7,365 bases of DNA, from NCBI GenBank assembly GCA_002339805.1, contig DDKW01000040.1:1-7365 (forward strand), read 5' to 3'. Within the stretch, counting starts at the first letter, position 1; the number at the start of each line of letters is the position of its first letter. The notes under the pieces were generated by a model. It saw only the letters and a list, made by a program, of their open reading frames with translations, was not told the origin of the DNA and did no database searches. Position numbers and translations under genes: made by a program. Source of the stretch: Dehalococcoidia bacterium UBA2588 (lineage in GTDB: Bacteria; Chloroflexota; Dehalococcoidia; Lucifugimonadales; UBA3495). This document shows, one piece after another, positions 5,517 through 7,365 of the stretch.

Positions 5517-6920
5517 TCACTCGTGATCAATTGCAGCCTCTGCGGTTCGACCAAGATAATTTGTCAACTCATTCTCAAAATCTCGGGTCGCATCTGTTGC
5601 ACCTGAAGAGGCGTGCGCTGCTTCGTGTAGTAATACTGCGGCATAGGTCGACAAAGATGCCAATTGATCTCTTCTAATTATAATCCCACTTGCGTATGAA
5701 TAACAACCAGCGGCATCATGGAGAACCAGCCTCCCAGTACTAGAATCTGATTCAGGGCGCATGGTTTCGGATATACGAACGGAGGGATGATCCGCTACCC
5801 CCCACCCCACAATTTCAAGAATTTGTTTGGTCTTTTCAAAAACTGCCTTCTCTGCAGAAGTCAATTCATCATCTTCAACAAAATCAAACTCAAAGGAGAC
5901 CTGAGAATCTACAACGTAATCGCCAAATGTGTTTACATTATCACTTGTAATCCTATCACGATCGCTATCGCTAACTGTGACTACTGTGTAGCCATCTCGC
6001 TGAATATCACCCAAATAGTCGGGATTATTGAGCAAGTCCTCCGTAGTAACATAGATGACCTTGTCGTCTCTTTCTGCAAGTGCTTCAATTCCAATTTGAG
6101 CAACTTCTGCCCAACGGATTTCATCGCACTGTACTCCTGCGTCACGAGTCTTAATCTGCTCAGCAAGTTCGCTCAATACGGTATCCGAAGTTGCTGCCTT
6201 TAAGATGGATTTTACACGGCTTGTGTATGTTGTTCGACCAACATTTGTTCGCTCGCGATTCAGGGCTTTGCGCATAGCCTTTGTCAAATTGGTAATGTTG
6301 TATGAGAACAAAAAGTTCTCCTCTTCACTGGCAAGAACGCCATTGATGTAGACACGATTTGCTCCTTCACCAATCACAGGTTCTAGAATCGAACCGTATT
6401 TCGTTTCTTCTATGATCTCGGTATCACTGAACTTCAAGAATAAATCTTTTGCAGCATCAACCATATCATCCGTAGCACCTTCAAGGAAGAAATCGGTGCC
6501 ATCCATATCATTTGGTTCTTCATCAAACATCACATGTAGGGTTTGTATGTCTTCAAATCCTTCTTTTGGATGCATGGCAATTCTGTATGTCCCATGACGA
6601 GAACTAATCACTGGGCTAATTCCATGGCGGTGGAAAGTCGCTAAAGCATCTTTTAGGCCGACTCCAAACTTGCCAATGATACCCTCTGGCCCTTCAAATT
6701 TCTCTGGGTTTTCATTTTGAGTGAAATGCTCGATTTCAATACCACGACCAAAATCACGGATGTGCCATCCACTACCATCTTTGCTTGCCGCAATTACAAT
6801 CTCTGCTGTATCTGACATCAACTGCTCATCCAAGGAGTTGGCAATAATCTCTCGAATCGCATGAAAAGGTTCCCAGTTTTCTAGGACTTCCTCCATGTTC
6901 AAATCAAAGGGTTTTGGCAT
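5517..6920 (-). CDS. GHKL ATPase fused to C-terminal HExxH metallopeptidase-like domain
   Basis: This 467-residue protein combines two enzymatic modules. The N-terminal Bergerat fold of Hsp90/MutL/histidine-kinase ATPases shows the N-box E24-x3-N28 followed by D31-E32, the DxGxG box D56-F57-G58-R59-G60, and the lid glycines in GKFGVGLKDAL (83-93). Residues about 105-245 look like the transducer that follows this fold in GyrB, MutL and Hsp90, with a basic stretch (NRERTNVGRTTYTSRVK, 221-237) that could reach the ATP phosphates or nucleic acid. Residues 246-350 are an unassigned alpha/beta linker. The end holds L-L-H432-E-A-A-H436, a zincin motif, preceded by a strand-helix pair (GIIIRRDQLA) and followed by TRDFE, where E449 is a candidate third zinc ligand. 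No signal peptide or membrane segment is present. It is the second gene of an operon, 22 bp after a small coiled-coil gene. ATP-driven dimer closure could gate proteolysis; that is inference. Confidence 0.88.
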   Translation of the reverse strand: MPKPFDLNMEEVLENWEPFHAIREIIANSLDEQLMSDTAEIVIAASKDGSGWHIRDFGRGIEIEHFTQNENPEKFEGPEGIIGKFGVGLKDALATFHRHGISPVISSRHGTYRIAMHPKEGFEDIQTLHVMFDEEPNDMDGTDFFLEGATDDMVDAAKDLFLKFSDTEIIEETKYGSILEPVIGEGANRVYINGVLASEEENFLFSYNITNLTKAMRKALNRERTNVGRTTYTSRVKSILKAATSDTVLSELAEQIKTRDAGVQCDEIRWAEVAQIGIEALAERDDKVIYVTTEDLLNNPDYLGDIQRDGYTVVTVSDSDRDRITSDNVNTFGDYVVDSQVSFEFDFVEDDELTSAEKAVFEKTKQILEIVGWGVADHPSVRISETMRPESDSSTGRLVLHDAAGCYSYASGIIIRRDQLASLSTYAAVLLHEAAHASSGATDATRDFENELTNYLGRTAEAAIDHE

Positions 6921-6927
6921 AACTATT

Positions 6928-6935
6928 CCTCCTCT
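6928..6935 (-). promoter_or_regulatory. Strong Shine-Dalgarno AGAGGAGG of the ATPase-peptidase gene
   Basis: The minus strand reads AGAGGAGG, 7 nt before the ATG at 6920. It is the best ribosome binding site in the window and fixes this start. It lies in the 22-bp gap after the preceding gene, indicating efficient translation from a shared mRNA. Confidence 0.85.
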
Positions 6936-6942
6936 TATCGTG

Positions 6943-7356
6943 TTAGCTTAGTAGGCTCCGTAACTCCCCTACGTCTGCTCCGACTCCCTTTTCTAGTTTG
7001 TTGAGATCGCCTCTAATTCCTTCCACACCTTTGTCTAAGCCTGTTAGTTTCGTTCTCATCGAGCCTATAACTTCCATCTTTTCGAGTATTCCTTTGAGAA
7101 GCTTCTCGCATTTAATACTGTCAATAGCCTTTGTCTTGGCTACCTTATTGCTACCTGAAGCCTTCCCTATCACTCTATTTCTCAAAACCTGGTATGCGAC
7201 CTCCAATAGGGTGAAGTCCTTTTCCTCCCAGTCTACAGCGACGATAATCCTGTCATCACCATTCACCAGCCAATTTCCGTGTTTGCTCGCTTTATTGTTC
7301 AAATCGACCACCCCGATAACTGCTTGTGCACCTCTGAGGGACATGGACTCGGACAT
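6943..7356 (-). CDS. Unrecognised small protein with helical, probably coiled-coil C-terminus; 5' end may lie beyond the window
   Basis: I do not recognise this protein. From the ATG at 7356 it has 137 residues. The frame is open to the window edge with no stop in the remaining 9 bases, and no clear SD precedes the ATG, so the true start could be outside. The N-terminal half shows alternating strands (AVIGVVDL at 12-19, DRIIVAVDW at 35-43) and one helix (TLLEVAYQVLRNRV). A Ser/Lys-rich linker (64-80) with one cysteine (C83) leads to about 50 residues with heptad-like spacing of Leu, Ile, Met and Val (85-137), suggesting a coiled coil and oligomerisation. It precedes the GHKL-peptidase gene by 22 bp on the same strand, so it is probably a partner, sensor or substrate of that enzyme. 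It lacks signal peptide, membrane segments and DNA-binding motifs. Confidence 0.7.
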   Translation of the reverse strand: MSESMSLRGAQAVIGVVDLNNKASKHGNWLVNGDDRIIVAVDWEEKDFTLLEVAYQVLRNRVIGKASGSNKVAKTKAIDSIKCEKLLKGILEKMEVIGSMRTKLTGLDKGVEGIRGDLNKLEKGVGADVGELRSLLS

Positions 7357-7365
7357 TTCGTCCCA

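Noticed and set aside
5300..5677. Plus-strand open frame spanning the selO end and the ATPase-peptidase 3' end
   Set aside because: Overlaps two confidently coded genes in other frames and shows no domain.
5787..6203. Plus-strand 138-codon frame opposite the ATPase-peptidase gene
   Set aside because: Cysteine/isoleucine-rich antisense artefact; the minus strand encodes the real protein.

Overview
This AT-rich, gene-dense window comes from an unidentified prokaryote. It holds eight supportable protein genes, the last possibly cut by the right edge, and I saw no RNA gene, transposase or CRISPR array. The lineage cannot be fixed from the sequence. Two genes that begin transcription units (the RidA-family gene and the gene at the left edge) lack a clear Shine-Dalgarno (SD) sequence and have a TATA-like element about 30-40 nt upstream of the start. 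The internal operon genes instead have good SDs. That mix would suit an archaeon with partly leaderless mRNAs, for example a planktonic euryarchaeote, but a bacterium with TATAAT-type -10 boxes is not excluded.

Left part (40-1360, minus strand): a four-helix membrane protein carrying a CxxC...CxxC zinc ribbon and a 69-bp/23-residue tandem duplication, preceded by a RidA/YjgF-family protein that has serine where deaminating RidA enzymes have the catalytic arginine. A 269-bp divergent intergenic region follows. It holds a TTGGCCAA palindrome and two TTGTTCAA direct repeats spaced 11 bp apart, just ahead of the next operon.

Centre-left (1630-3837, plus strand): a tightly overlapping three-gene operon. 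Its last gene is a clear beta-class N4/N6 amino DNA methyltransferase (TSPPY before DPFVGSGTT). The 349-residue first gene is a plausible but divergent restriction endonuclease. The 99-residue middle gene begins at a TTG overlapping the stop codon of the first and runs 38 nt into the methyltransferase gene; I do not recognise it. Together they look like a type II restriction-modification system with an extra small component.

Centre-right (3934-5463, plus strand): a complete SelO (YdiU) pseudokinase-fold AMP transferase. All core ATP-binding and catalytic positions are kept, and the C-terminal Cys-Ser-Ser has cysteine where eukaryotic SelO has selenocysteine.

Right part (5517-7356, minus strand, convergent with selO): a two-gene operon. 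The downstream gene fuses an N-terminal GHKL (Hsp90/MutL-type) ATPase to a C-terminal HExxH zinc-peptidase-like domain and has a strong SD. The upstream gene encodes an unrecognised small protein with a helical, probably coiled-coil tail. This pair is the best candidate for a little-described system: an ATP-gated clamp or chaperone with a built-in protease, close to an R-M module, in what looks like an accessory or defence region.
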